This document shows, one piece after another, positions 47,923 through 62,600 of a DNA stretch of 64,000 nt (positions within the stretch are counted from its first letter, which is position 1; every line of letters begins with the position of its first letter). Source of the stretch: Xanthostigma xanthostigma (lineage: Eukaryota > Arthropoda > Insecta > Raphidioptera > Raphidiidae); the NCBI GenBank assembly GCA_963575645.1, contig OY754476.1, forward strand, positions 9,238,001 through 9,302,000, written 5' to 3'. The notes beneath the pieces were generated by a model, which saw only the letters and a program-made list of their open reading frames with translations, was not told where the DNA came from and ran no database searches. A program made the position numbers and the translations under genes.

Positions 47923-49310
47923 ATACAAAAATGCATAATATTTGGGTATAGAAGAATAATTATTTTAGAAATTAAACATTTCTACATATCCAATTAAGTG
48001 TTAGACCTTATTTTTAAATAATAAAATGTGTTCTGTTTACTACGATATAATATTATAATAAATAAATGATTATAATATGTACAATATTAATATTATGTAG
48101 ACAATGTACTGTTAAATGTAATGTATTTATGTGTAAATATTCAAGGAATGTTTCAAATAGGTGTGAAATGTATATTATATTATATTATTACTTAAATTAA
48201 ATAAAATTTATTAGTTATTTGTACAGAAAAAATGCCTAGTTTTTGTAGCTAGCAATTTTGTTTAATATAGCCTGTATTTATGCAATGTTTGGTACATATG
48301 TTTGTAGTAAAATAGTTCGTATTATAACAATCCAAATCAGTTATAAAAATTACTTAAAATTGTTGAAGTATTTTCAAATAGACTGTCATTATGGTTTCTC
48401 CAAAGTATGCTGTCGTTTTCTGAAAATTAGTATTTTGGTTTTTAAAAATATTGTCTGAAGACACAAGTAATTCAAGAATTACAAGGCGCGAAATTTTGCA
48501 TAATATACCCCGACGTTATGCTCGAACATTGGTGTATATTTTTAACGACATTTTGAGCTTAATAATATAATTTGATCAACTTAATCTAAGAAAAAAATAA
48601 CAGTTGAAAATATTGAAACACAGAAAGGAAAAATCATTTTAATAATTTATTAATAATTAATTTAGGTTCATAAATATAAAAGCGTTAGCTGTAAACTCTA
48701 TGATCGTTTATTAGTCACAATCAATAATATAATTATGATCCTAAATTATTAAAAATTATATTTCCTTTTTGGTACATTTCAATAAAAACTTTCTTTTTAT
48801 TAGTATTTTATTTTTCTTATTTTTATAGTCTTTCAAAATTTTAACTTTTATGACATTCATTTATAAAAATTATTTGATTATTTTATTCAAGATGGTTGCG
48901 AAGAAAAAGGTATTCCGTTATCTTGGGGCATCGGCCATATTGGATATATACATTGTCACCAGACTTATGCATGTGTGTGAAATTTCAAAGCTTTAGTTAA
49001 TTTAATCTAGTCGAACAAATTGCAGCAATTGGACTACGGGGCCTTTCTAACTAATAAATTATAATATTGACATTTGACATATAATTAAGAACAAAGAATA
49101 TAAAATTTCCGTTAACGCGTGCAGTAACGCGGGTAACGGTTACCACTAAACATAATAAAATTTGCTATTCGTTTTCATGGTTTTCTATATTATGTTATCA
49201 CGTTATGATGTTAAAATTAAACAAAGCATGCTTGTCAAATACCTAACTAACATCTACAGAACAAACTAACATTAGATTTTTTTTATTTTAAAATATTTCT
49301 GAAACTACAA
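47923..49310. other. No gene seen
   Basis: Very AT-rich. A short stretch at 48360-48450 shares words with 38360-38430 ('GAAGTATTTT', 'TCTGAAAATTAG', 'ATTTTGGTTT'), hinting at an old repeat. Confidence 0.45.
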
Positions 49311-49319
49311 ATTTAGAAA

Positions 49320-49862
49320 AAACACATTTTTTTCATGACTATCTTGTAAAAATATATAAGTTAATAAACCGTTATGACATGTATATCATAATTATATAAA
49401 AAACAACATTAAATGGTAAGTATATCTTTCTCCGAATATATCTTTGTTGCGCATGCGCCAAATTTCCCCAAAATAAAATACAAAACTTTCTTGTAAAACA
49501 GATAGAATAATAAGCCGTTATGAAAATAATACCATTAGGTATTATATAAAAAACGATGTTATAATATATATCTCCTGCGCATGCACCGTCTTTCTCCAGA
49601 AAACTTTTTACAAAACTTTCTTGTAAAACATATAGAGTAATAAACCGTTATGAAAAGTATACTATTATTATATAAAAAACATCATAGCATATAATATCTT
49701 CTGCGCATGCGCCGATTTTCTCCAAAAAAATTTACAAAAATTTCTAGTAAAAATAGATAGAATAATAAACCGTTATAAAAACTATATTATTATTATATAA
49801 AACAACATTATTAGAGATATACTCTTTTGCGCATGCGCCGATGTTTCCCAAAAAACAATAGA
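49320..49862. repeat. Minisatellite, about four units of ~126 bp
   Basis: Each unit carries the near-palindrome GCGCATGC(G/A)CC (at about 49449, 49577, 49703 and 49829, a spacing of 126-128) followed by ACAAAACTTTCTTGTAAAA and AATAAACCGTTATGAAAA. Units are diverged by substitutions and small indels. Confidence 0.85.
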
Positions 49863-50214
49863 CCACTTCATATTTGCATATACGGTTTACACGTTTGGGC
49901 TGTCCGCTGGATACAAAAAGCGAGTAGGTACATATAGGCGCTTCCAGCTAAAACCTGGGTCGCGCCTAAAAATGGATCCATAATTATTTTCTAAGGACCT
50001 ATAGAAACCAATTTTAGTAATTTAAATAAAGATACAACTACTCGGTTTTTTAAATAATTTTCCTAAAAATATCGACAAAGTTGAAATCTATTTAAAAAAA
50101 CCTGCAATATTAACTACCCATAATAGATTTTCATTAACAACCATTCACACCTTCCTTAATTTAAAAGTTTAATCAAATTAATTATAGCATTCAATTAACC
50201 ATATTAAAGTTAAT

Positions 50215-50830
50215 TTGGTACTTTTGACGCAGTTCCAGTTTTATGATGCACAATATATAAACAAACGCGACATTGGTGTTGCGTGTATATTTTGATAGAC
50301 AAAGAACGCCGATCGCTAAATAGTAAACGCGATATATATTCAGGAATCAGTGAATGCCGACGAGAGAGAGTCGAAGATAACTATCAGAATGTATGTATGC
50401 GGTGGTTGAGCAAGTACGACAGAGAGAACAGATTCGCACTCGCATCAGACCTACAGTGAGTATCCATACTATCGAGTACCCCTTACCCAGTTTACCGTAC
50501 CGACGCGATGCGACCTAAACTGACTACCTCCCCTGCCGTCTAGTGCAGTTAGTAGTCAAGGTAGAGAGCCAATATGTATTAATACTGTCAACTTCAACGA
50601 TCATGCTCGCATCGGATCCGATTACTCAATTATTAATATTTAAAAATGAACAATCGCTGCTATAAATTGAAATACAGTAAAAACGAACGTGACTTTTAGT
50701 AAAATGTATCGGCTGATTCTGACAGTGACGTCGGTGACGGCTGGGGGGTGTTTCACTTCTACAAGGGAATAAATACGGGTTGCAGTGCAATACTTGCTCG
50801 TGTGTGCATCATTAGTTGGTTAGTTAGTAG
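50215..50830 (+). promoter_or_regulatory. Possible promoter and noncoding first exon region of Mgat2
   Basis: This stretch is GC-richer and less repetitive than its surroundings. It has an ATATATAAAC box near 50258 and strong donor-like sites (ACCTACA/GTGAGT near 50455). The first Mgat2 coding exon has an acceptor just before it (TTTAATTTCAG ending at 53629), so a noncoding exon must lie upstream. This is the best candidate, by composition only. Confidence 0.3.
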
Positions 50831-50833
50831 GTA

Positions 50834-52229
50834 TTGCTCACAGAAGATACCGGCAAAATTCTAAGGGGAAAGTGTAATTTGTTTTTGTTTGGTGATTTGT
50901 TTAGATGGACGATGGTTAAATGTTGGGTAATGACAACAGCTGACATAATACCTATGTGCTCGCGAATGATGACTGTTGCCATAAATTATTTCAATGCGCC
51001 TAAAATGTATATTATTATTTACGTATGTGCATTTCTTCTTATTCTGTGATAATATTACATAATTATAAATGGTGTCCTATTACACCATTGTAATATAATG
51101 TTTAAAAATGATTATGCTATTCTTTCTGTAAAAAGACGTTTAATTATGAGAAATACAGAAAATATACGACTGTATAATGTTTATGTCAAAATCAATATTC
51201 CAACATAGGTAAGTGATTTTCATATTATACCTATAGCTAGTATTAGCACATTTTTTATTGCTGTGAATTGTAAATAAATACATTTGCTACATGGAGTCTT
51301 TTATACTAATTAGTAATTACTAATTACATATTGTATCGTCAAATAATTTCAGGAATTTGACAAAAAATATATACCTATTCAATAATTGTTCAATAAATTG
51401 ACGACCAATTTAATACAAAATTATAGGAGATCTAAATGCTTGACGTTTTAACTAAAGGTTGTGTTTCGGCTGACATGTTGAGCGTTTACATATTATGTTA
51501 TAATTTTGATTATTTGAATTTGTCGTCAATTTATTGAATTATAAATTTTACACAGATGCTAAGCTATTCATATTAAATAATAATTGAAACATGATCTGAA
51601 GGTATTTTTATGTAATACTTTTTTTGCCGAATTTGTTTTTAAATAAAACTATACTTCAGTAGATAGTATTTTGAAAGATTGGTTGATGAAATAAAATATA
51701 TGCAAGTAGTAGGTATTTGAACTGTTATTTTTTCAAGAAATTTTTTGGAATAATGCTCATAATGTATCAAATTTATTGTGGTCGTAGGTATTATTTTTAT
51801 TTGCTTCCGAACACTGCAAAAAGGGAATAGACTCTTATTTATCGCGAAATGACACAAACCCTTTTCAATTTTGTTGAATGCCGAAGTAATTGTTACTACA
51901 ATGCGTTAAAATTACTAGCATAACAGTTACTATAATTGTTTATAAATAATGAGTAATTTTATCATTGTCATATCCTTCTAAGAGAAATCATTGACCCAAA
52001 CAAAATTATTCTTTGTCTAGCATAACAAAATGATTAAACGTGCGGTTTCCTATATGAAAATTTTAGTATCACGTGATCTGAAATGTTTTGTAATGTTTTT
52101 CCACTGGCCTCTGCTTTACAACTAAAATATTTAAATTCAGTCAACGTTTTGATACTTCGCACATACCTACCGTTACACACCGATAATAAATCCTGATTTT
52201 AATTTTTGAATACAAAACTTGCCAATTCG
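50834..52229. other. No gene seen
   Basis: AT-rich sequence. A 71-codon plus-strand frame from 50834 has no recognised domain. It presumably lies in the 5' untranslated intron of Mgat2. Confidence 0.4.
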
Positions 52230-53460
52230 AAATCTCCTATTAATAATTTAATCTATTAATCTAATCATTTCGGAGATAAAGAAGTGATTACTTCTTTACC
52301 TGTAAGCTTAACCGCAGTGACGTCATAATGTCTTTTCCTGCTTTATCTCCGAAACTATTAGGTCTAAAATTCTGAAAAAAATCGGACGTATAAAGAGGTT
52401 GATAAAGAGAAGAAAAAAATTACATCCGATTCAAAAACTCGTCAAAAAAAATATTTTTTTTTTGATGAGTTTCGATGCGGATTTTATTGTTCGCTATAGT
52501 CTTCCTCTGATCTTTATCAGTCTCTTTTTATGCCTTATTTATTTCAAAATTTTAGATCTAATAATTTCGGAGATAAAGAAGGGAGACACATGCTTTTTTC
52601 GCATATCAAACGCCAAAAAAGCTGGTCTCTCCCTTCAATACTTCCTAAAGTATCAGGCCTAAAATTTTGAAAAAAATCAAGCGTATACAGAGACTAGTAC
52701 AGATCACAGAAAGGCTATAGTACACGATACATTCGGCGTCAAAACTCATCAAAAAAATTGAAAAATATATTTTTGATGAGTTTTTTGTGTCGAAACAGCA
52801 TTTTCTGCAACCTTTGTCAGCTTCTTTATATGCCTTATTTTTTTCGAAATTTTAAATGTAATAATTTCGGAGATAAAGGAGTACCGTCACATCTGTAAGC
52901 TTAACCGCAGTGACGTCATAATGTCTTTTCCTGCTTTATCTCCGAAACTATTAGATCTAAAATTTTGAAAAAAATCAGACATAAAGAGGTTGATAAAGAG
53001 TAGAAAAAAATACGTCCGACGCAAAAACTCGTCAAAAATATATTTTTTAATTTTTTTGATGAATTTCGGCACGGATTTTATCGTTCGCTATAGTCTTCCT
53101 GTGATATTTATCTCTTTATATGCCTTATTTATTTAAACATTTTAGATCTAATAATTTCGGAGGTAAAGAAGGGTGAGACAAAAAAGCTGGTCTCTCCCTT
53201 CAATACCTTCTAAAGTATCAAGCCTAAAATTTTGAAAAAAATCAAGCGTATAAAGAGACTGGTACAGATCACAGGAAGGCTATAGTAAACGATACATTCG
53301 GGGCCGAAACTTATAAAAAAAATAAAAAATATATTTTTGATGAGTTTTGACGTCGAAACAGTTTTTTTTTGTTACCTTTACCAGCTTCTTTATATGCCTG
53401 ATTTTTCTAGAAATTTTTAGGGTAGTAGTCTCGGAGATAAAGAGGGGAAGACATTGTGAA
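52230..53460. repeat. Satellite-like array, four to five units of ~270-300 bp
   Basis: The landmark 'ATTTCGGAGATAAAG' recurs at about 52267, 52564, 52864, 53153 and 53430. 'TTTATATGCCTTATTT' precedes most of them. A higher-order period of about 593 is visible: the segment TGTAAGCTTAACCGCAGTGA occurs at 52301 and 52894. Units contain inverted pairs (AAACTCGTCAAAAA / TTTTTTGATGAGTTT). Coding frames inside are accidental. Confidence 0.85.
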
Positions 53461-53666
53461 AAAAACATATTTGCAAAATGAAATTAATTTTAAATATGAA
53501 TTTTCCTAGAAGAAATAAAATGTCACTTTAAAAGGTACACGGTACCCCACTGAATGTGGTAAATTCAGATTTTTAATAGTTTAATAGTTATTTTTTTTTT
53601 AAATTACAATAACTATCTTTTAATTTCAGTTGGTGCTTCTTAACGTGTGGCACCTGAAGAAGCCGC

Positions 53667-56600
53667 ATGGTGGAACGTAGGAAGATGGTCCCAAGACGAC
53701 GGAGTGCCTTTTGTATGCGATTGGTTCTCTGCGTGTTTGTCGCTACGTTTCTATGGCTTCAGCTACACGTTCTCTCTCTGGGAAGAAGGACATCTTCTGG
53801 CTTCTTGGGAGAAACACCGACATCAGAAAATGATTCCAATTTGGCCATACTCAGAATGGTACCAGCCGTTCTTCATAAGTTCCTCACAGCTAAACCTCGT
53901 AATTCAACTATTGTAACAGGTAATACTGTACTTTTCTATTCCCAGTTTTGTTTTCTTGTGGATTTTACAAGCGTTTTGTATAGTTCCTAGATAGGATATT
54001 GCATTTCCAGTATTTTTGTCTCTATGTAGCGACATCTTCTAAAAACGTTTGACTCTGCTTAAAGTACGATTCCTGTCAAAACCGAGATTGACTCATCCGA
54101 ATCTGCGGGTCTAATCGATGATCACGTGATATAATAAATTGAATAGACGTTGACGCTAAACAATGAAACATTATTCTAGATTTATTTTCCTAGAAGAATC
54201 TAAAGTAAATGGAACTTATATTTGTATTGTTTATCATATTACAACAATCCGTAAAATCAAGGCAATTTAATTGCAGTGATAAGATAAATAATGTGTCATC
54301 GTGTATTGTTTTCAAAATACGCCATTATGAAGCCTGCTTCTGTTTTCAGTCAATTAATTTCACGCCCATTTTATTTTGGTTTCAAATATCATTATACTGT
54401 ACGTTTAATTTCACTTTATTTAGAGTGCAAATAAAGGTTATTTTGTACAGGGTTTACTTGCGGTCATTTAATGCTGTACTAATATTTTAAAATATTATTA
54501 TGCTAACAAAATTCGAGTAAATCTAAATTCTTTGTAAGATAAAAATCTTATTACGTCATTCTTGAAGTGGCTCTACAAACGAATAAAAAAAAATATCCTC
54601 AGAATAGTTGTTGATAATAGGTAATCTATGATGGACAAAAGATAAAGCCATACAATAATTTAACATCAGCTGTAAATTCTTTTCCCAGGTGTTTTTTGTT
54701 CTTGTTGATAAAAAGTAAATACAAATGTTATTAAAGCAAGACAGATGGAACGAGAGCTATGTGCGATTTTAATCTTGTGCCGTAAAAATTGAACTGCCCG
54801 AGTCTACCCCAAAATATCCTCCCCAGAATTTTAAGCTAGTTTGTTTAATACTTCATATCCCCACTCTTCCCAAAAAAAAATTGGTTGTCTGTAAAGTCGG
54901 TTTACGGACGATAGTTTTACGTGATAACGTCATAAAGAAACATTGAAATGCGTACAAGCCGACGCTTGGGCCGATCGTGCCTCTCTATCGCTTATACCGC
55001 GCTCTCGCTTGCACTCTCAGGCTCAGGCGGAACGTGATACTTTTTCGTGCGTGCAGCCGGTGTTTCATCAATTTATAAGACGTTATCACGTCAAAAATGA
55101 ACATACTGGTACCGTTGTTAAGTTTCACAGACTATTTTTGCTGGTAATTACACTTTGGAGACAACGATGGTAACGACCTTTTTGCATTAGAAATTTCACA
55201 AGGAGTATACTTTAAGAATCATCGAAGCTACTTCTGAGAGACCCTGTATAATCTTGCAGTGTCTGGGTAGTTTATGCTGGATCATGGATGTTAAAGTCTA
55301 TGTATTGGATAGATTGGTATTGACCTCTATTTATGAATTCAATTGTGAATGCAGTGTTTGCTGACCTATAACGTGCTCAATTATTAAACTTCAATCAACC
55401 GCTGATGTTTTATATTGATTTCAAAAAAATATAGACTATATTGGTGAATGAATTATTGTGTGATTAATTATTATAGATCATTAGGGGTCATATTAACCTT
55501 ACGCTTATATTAAGTGGAAGCTTATTTTTTTTTTATTACTCATGCGGGAAAAGTGGTATCTTTACGCATGCTGTTACGGTTGAAAAGTGGCTATTTTCAT
55601 TTGCGTGCGCAAACTTTATTTGTCGCACTGAAATTATTGTTTGCCGCACGCAAATTCAGAGTTACCATACTTACCAATACTGAATGTGACAGCAAAAAAT
55701 GTGTATTTTAAAATTGAACATTTGTTCTGGGAATTTTAATTTATTCGTAATAAAAAATAGTATGTGCAACTCGTGCGGCATTGTCGCACTAGTTGCACAA
55801 TATACTGTTATTAGACTCGTATAACGTATTACACTCTTAAAGTTGACAAAAATCTTTTATAAAATAATGTCTAGAAAATATTGTATCTATGTGCCAAGTC
55901 GACCACTGCCTAGCTACCTTGGACGTATTTTTGAACCCTCGTAACTTCAGTCTGGGTAAACTTTCAGATCTGAAATTTTCAGAATAGAGTGGAATTACCA
56001 AGCCTATATAACGTACCAAATTTCAATTTTATTGCCGTGCTGCAATTTTTGTTTGCGAAAATTTAAGTCTTAATATATATTGAAGTGTTTCCACCAATAC
56101 TTAAATTACTGCAATGTCTGTTTTGAATATATAACAGTTGCCTAGGAAATTTAAAGAAAAATGTCGGGTTCAAGGAAATTTCGAGTATTTTATGAGCACA
56201 AATAAGTTAAATTGACTTAGTAATTCTGTTAAATTAAATACACATAATTTTCTATAAAATTTTTGTGCATTCATACATTTTTGGGGACCCCTAGGCCCTA
56301 ACTACCCGGGGCCTCGGGAATACAGCATGATGACATCGTGTTTGATTACTATTCTTATAGTATTCACGAACTTTTTAATAAATAATAATTTGCCATTTAA
56401 ATTCTAATCATAAACTTCCTACACATTGACATTTGTCATTTCATCCCTTGACATTTTATGTACCGAGCGTCAGTAATTGAATTTTCAATTAGTTTTCCTT
56501 TAAATGCGGTACACTTAAGAAAACAGCATGCATCTTTAAAATAGTGCATAATTAAAAATAAAATTATAGTTTCAAAGGAAAAATACTCATGTGAACTCAA

Positions 56601-59600
56601 TAAAAAGTAACAAATAAATTTCTTTCTCTTCTATAACATTAACGAAATCGTTTGTGCATTAATCTGATTCTTATATTTTTGTAATTATTAATGTTGACAT
56701 CTTCCACACTAATCGTGTTAAACGTGTTAACAACTGTTTACACTGGACTTTGATACCAAATACACCTATTATTATCGCAGCGGTGTTTCGTTGCTACTCA
56801 AAAGAGTCTATCACACCATATCTTCTGTCACACAACAGAAAATGTTGCACATCGAAGTTACGAAATTCTATTGCGACGTATTTTTATCCTAGTTATAAAA
56901 TTGAACAGGTTTGGATGATGTTTTAAGTTTGAAAATTAGTTTTTTTGTTTGTTTGGTTGAACGCGCCAATCTCAGGAATTACTGGTTCGAATTGAATTTT
57001 TTTTTTTGTTGGATAGCCCATTTATCGAGGAAGGCTATAGGCTATAATATATCACGCTACGGCCAGGAACGGAGCATAAATGAAAAATGTTGCAAAGTGT
57101 AACTCAAAATTTGTCCGTCCGACAAAAACTTTTGAACGGTAACTCCGATCATCATGAAATTTGGACACAACAGTCATCTCGGTAAACTAAGATGAAATGT
57201 GTGTACTCATGTCCCTCCCTTCCCGATTCCTTCTTTTGCACTGGGGTGAAACCGGGCGGGACCGCCAGTTATATTAAACAAAGTCCCTCTGTCTGTCTGA
57301 ACGCGATAAACTCAAAAACTATCGAACGGATTTTCATACGGTTTTCACTTGTACAAAGAGCGATAAACGAGGAAGGTTTCTGTATCTAATTTGTAAATAT
57401 TTTGCACAAAATGACTGAACTATGACGGTGTTTTTTAAAAAAAAAAAACTGTTTTCGTACGCTTCCATGACTAACGCTGGCCAAATCTTTAGAGATACAT
57501 CAAAACAATTTACTTTGTTAGTTCTGCTGTGTAGATGAGAAGGCTAATATAATATTTCCAGAACAAATTTACACCCGGGTGAAACCGGACCGGGCCGCTA
57601 GTGTTTTATAAAAGTATTGCATGATTAATAATGGAAAAAACTAAATATAGTTTGAATAAATACACCGCTTATTAAAAAAAAATACAAAATGCATTTTAAC
57701 AAAATATAATGAGGCAATATTTTTTATCATTATAATCTAGCCTTTAAACATTAAATTGCGTAAATAACAGGAAAATAGTTATTATTTGCATATATATGAT
57801 AAATGTAAAAAAAATATGCGTGAGTCCCTCGCACATTATGTGAAATTCGTTACCTTGGCTAGAGAAAATGTATACACGCACTGCTCATGCGTGTAAATGC
57901 ACATGACGCTTTGACAGAGAGGGTAGAAACGATTATTCCACTCTTTCCTGTCAACTGCCGGTTGAACTCGGAGAAGGGAAAGCGTCTCACTTTTCGTCTG
58001 ATCCAGGCCAATTCACCCCCCCCTCCTAGCGTGGCTAAAAAAGTTTCACTTCAAAAACAAGTTTATGGTTACTGAATTATACAGTGTTAAGAAAAATAAT
58101 TGATAAAATTAACAAGATGCGAGTGAAGTGTCCTTGGTATAAAGGTTATTTTTGGTATCTACTATTTACATTTAATTAGTACCTATAATTCTGATTTTTG
58201 ACCATTAATAAATTGTATTTAAAAGTTATTAAAACCTAATAACATTTTTTTTAATAACGATTTAAACACATATTTTTTCCGCATTAAAATCAAATATATT
58301 GGATTTTTTTGCTGTGACCGCATACACTAATTAATAATATACTTTTGTGGTTTTAATGATAATAGTAGGTTGTTTATAGTGCATGATGCCATATTGCCAC
58401 TCTCTTGTCGCTTTCAATTTTCATCTCAGTCGCGTGCGAAACCGCTGGTAGCGACTAGTATTATATAAAATCTACGTAATAGCAAGTGATGCATGAGTCG
58501 GTTGGAATTTTAGTAATATGTATAATTTGCGTCCATTTTAGATTAAAACTATGTTTAGTATTTGTTTTCTCTTTTACATAAATTAAATAAGAAAATGTGA
58601 TTGCACCCATATTGATTGCTTCTCCTTTTCATTTCTTTTGTTTTGTTGCATATTTGCAGGAAAAAATAAAGACTTCCACCGCGATGATTTTCTAGCCCGC
58701 GAATTTTCGATCACAAGTATCATTTTTGTGATTTTTGAGACAAATAAATGGTGTCAAATAAAAAAATCGTCAACCAATGCATCAACTTCAGAAGTTTCAC
58801 TTCTATCGCGTGAGAGCCTCACGCACAAATAACGAGTGTAGCACCCGGACGCCAGGTGTTCCGAGCGCAGGGATTAAAATTTCTGCTTTAAGAAAAAAAA
58901 TATGATTACAAATTTGATAACAAAATTGTTTGCCTCTCTTGTTTGACTTTAGATGCAATAAAATATGAATCTTTCAATGACCTTGTTTAACGAAGAGAAA
59001 AACCATTTCACAAAAATGAGTAATTGCTATGCATCAGTTATGCTTAAATAAAAAATGTTACTTAACCTTCAATTCTATTCACAACGGACTATGCAAATTG
59101 CAAAATTTATTCAACGCTGCACTTATCAAGTGTTGATTGCGATTAAAAAATACGCTTTTTTGGGATTTGATCACACAAACTGAAAAAAGTAGCTGGATGA
59201 TAGTATTAATATCTGAAAGTATATAAAAGTAAACACAAATCGCGCATGAAACACTTCCATGTGGTTTACAGATTATATTATGAAGTATAACGGGTTTATG
59301 AGTATCTATGTGGGAAAAACCATAGAGTAAGAATAAATTTCGCAGATAAATGTCAATAACTTACTAATAATAATTATTATTATATACTAGCGGCCCGTCC
59401 CGGTTTCATCTACACATCAGAACTATCAATTTGATGTATCTCTAAGAGTTGGCCAGCATTAGCCATGTAAGCGTACAAAAATAGTTTTTTTTTTGACACC
59501 ACATCGTCATAGTTCAGCCATTTTGTTCAAAATATTTACAAATTATATACAGAAACATTCCTCGTTTATCGCTCTTTGTAGTGAAAACTGTATGAAAATC

Positions 59601-62600
59601 CGTTCGGCAGTTTTTGTTTATCGCGTTCAGACAGACTCGGCGGAGGGACTTTGTTTCATTGTATAGTTTGTTTCAATGCAGAAAAAACGGACCAGTATGT
59701 TAAAATTTTGAAGCCATCAAATTAAACTGTCAATTTACAATAGAAGTAACAACGATGTAAATAAACTATGAATATTTTGAAGGTTTTCGGCAGTAGTTAT
59801 TATTATAAAAGTGCATTTCTGGTTACTTTGCAACCATTTCAATTGTCTTTTTATGTGTAATTGATTGCAAATAACCTGTTAGAAATTGTTGCAAAACTCG
59901 TTGTTTAAAATGTGACATAAACGGAAAAATAATTAATTTTACAGCTTGTTAGTTGCGTATGCTATGCGTTTAGTATGATAATTAGTTTGTACAGGCGCAG
60001 TAAAAGTAAGACACGCATAATATGAAAAAAATATCTTTTGCACGCTGCTTTACTCCCATAAACGTTTAATGCATATATATATTTACCATAGATTTTTTGT
60101 ATAATTTCCACTTTGAAGTTCGAAACAATATATTTTTTAAATTTAGCTAAAAAAGTGATGTAGATCAATCATTTGGGCAATGACATTACACTCTTCCTGC
60201 ACGAATAAAAACTAATTATATGGTCACATTTTAAAGTCATTGTCAAATCAGATTTTGTGACAATTCAGCAGTTGTTTGGTAGTCCCGCAACGCTAATCAT
60301 ACCATCTATGATGCTTCATTTTTGCTACACTGTATAATGTAATAAACATAGTAACAAATTTAAGCTAATAGAGAAAGTGGGTTACACATCGTCAAAACTA
60401 ACGTAAATGCATGTACTTTCTTAATGCCTTATAGCAATTTGTAAAATGTTTATGAGTCGAAAAACAAAGATTACAGCCTATAATTATATAATAATATTTA
60501 CATATTCATACGCGATGTTTTGGTATGAAAGTGTACCTACTGAAAAACTGATTAATGCATCGATAAGGATTTGATCAAATTGCTTTGCTCAAGTAATATT
60601 AAAACTCCACATCTTCATGTTTAGATGAATATTTTAAAGGAAATTATACCACAACGAAAAACTTATGATTGTGTATTCTTCAGCAGCTGGTGGGGAAACA
60701 TTGCTCTGTCTCTAGTTTTTTGAAATCAATAATAGAAAATGATAAACTTTTAGACTGGGAAGCGTGGAAAACGCTTCTGAAATTTTGGGAATTATTAGGT
60801 CGTTGTAGCCAAAAGTACAACAGATTTATTATTTAAACCCTTGAAAATTGCACTCTAAAAGCCAACTCACATCACATTGGGGTCCTGATAACCTCACAGT
60901 TTTAGTCTCCTGCGATTTTATTTTTCATTCTGGATTTGCTTGAAAGTATTTTTGAAAGTCTCAATATAAATTATAAAAAAATATATATTTAATTCAATTT
61001 GTACTAAGGACTCCACAGTGTGATGGTATTTTTTAAAACCTATGAAATATTAAACAAATAATAAAACACTTGAAAATTCTACAAAATATTTTTTCCCTCT
61101 CGACGATCGTTTCGGACAATCAGTCTATCTTCAGGAGTCGAGAGATGTAGCAGGTGCCGACGGCCGAGTGAAAAATCACTGCAAATTAAATAAAATATTT
61201 GACATATTTACTTGTTTTGAAAAAATTCAAGAACAAATGTTTGATCTTGCTCACTTCTTTAGTTTAACCAACCGTTGATTGAATACAAATTAATGAAGTA
61301 AAAAGTTTCGATTTAATAATTATTCATTTATTGTTCAAGGTTTTCTTTTTCAAGTTTTGTACTAGTTATTTGCTAAAACACTGTGACTGTTAAACAATAC
61401 GATGTTTATCCAAATATGCAATTGCTTTTAAATAAAAGATAATTGTATTCCGTGAAATTCGTTTTGGTTACTGATTTATTCATCAAATAATGAATTGTAA
61501 AACATTTGAACTTGTAAATTATTTATGAAAATTAAAATCTTCTGTAGAAATCGGAACGATTTATGTGGTTTCAGCGGTTGCTTTGCTATATATTCTAACT
61601 TATGTTTCATTTATAAGGATCAATCAGGAGATTATTTTATTAAAGATACGCCACTGGTAAATGTGGACGTCATACAGTATATACAAAGATATTATGTAAG
61701 TACTCTTATATCGGTGATATATAGTCATAACTCATAAGGAATACTTTACAAATATGCTGGTTTTTACATTTTCGTGTACTTGCTGACTACACGGATTTCA
61801 TTTGCACTTCAATATTCTAGTATGTACCCTACATACATTCATATATGCAGCCACATGCATACTTAGTACTCACATACATACATACATACGAACCTATCTG
61901 AATTACGAAAAAGAAATAAAAAGATTTTATCAATTCTTATCTACACTAAGCCACTAGCCAAGTCAGAAAGGCAAAATCCAATCCAAGGGACAAGGCACCC
62001 AGCAGAGCCGGATTTAGGGAAGGGTTATTATAATACGTGTCTTGGGCCGGTATTCATAAAGAGATGTTAAATCTCCCAATAGTTATTGAATCGTTAAATG
62101 TTGTTAAACCAATAAGGAAATTTGATATTCGTGAAGTAGAATTGTCTACATGGACTCGCTAAGATTGTAAAATATTCAGTGGAAGAAGTTTTACTTTAAA
62201 ACTAAGCGAGTAGTGATTCCTGAGAAATTGAAAGATATGCACTTTTATGTGATAAGAAAGAAACAGTGTCAAATTCCGAGTAATACATTTGTAAAAAATT
62301 ACTGATAATCTTATTTAGGAGATCAAACAGGCTATGTGAGGGTTTGGGACCGGTAGGGAGGGAGTCTTCAGGTCGACTCAATAAAATGACGTGTGTAACC
62401 TCCCTACCTACTATTTTACAACGATTGCGTAAACCATCGTTTAAATTCGATTGATACTTGTATACTAAAATAAATAAAATTATCGACTTGTATACTAAGT
62501 TGAATCAAACAATTTTCGAGTCATGCATACAAAAATTCTGGAACGCATCTAGGTATCATACAATATATGCTTATCGGAAAACCCCACACGAAAACAGTAT

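Noticed and set aside
53647..53916. Overlapping plus-strand frame in the first Mgat2 exon
   Set aside because: It lacks an ATG start and does not match GnT-II; the frame from 53667 gives the signal anchor and splices into the catalytic domain.
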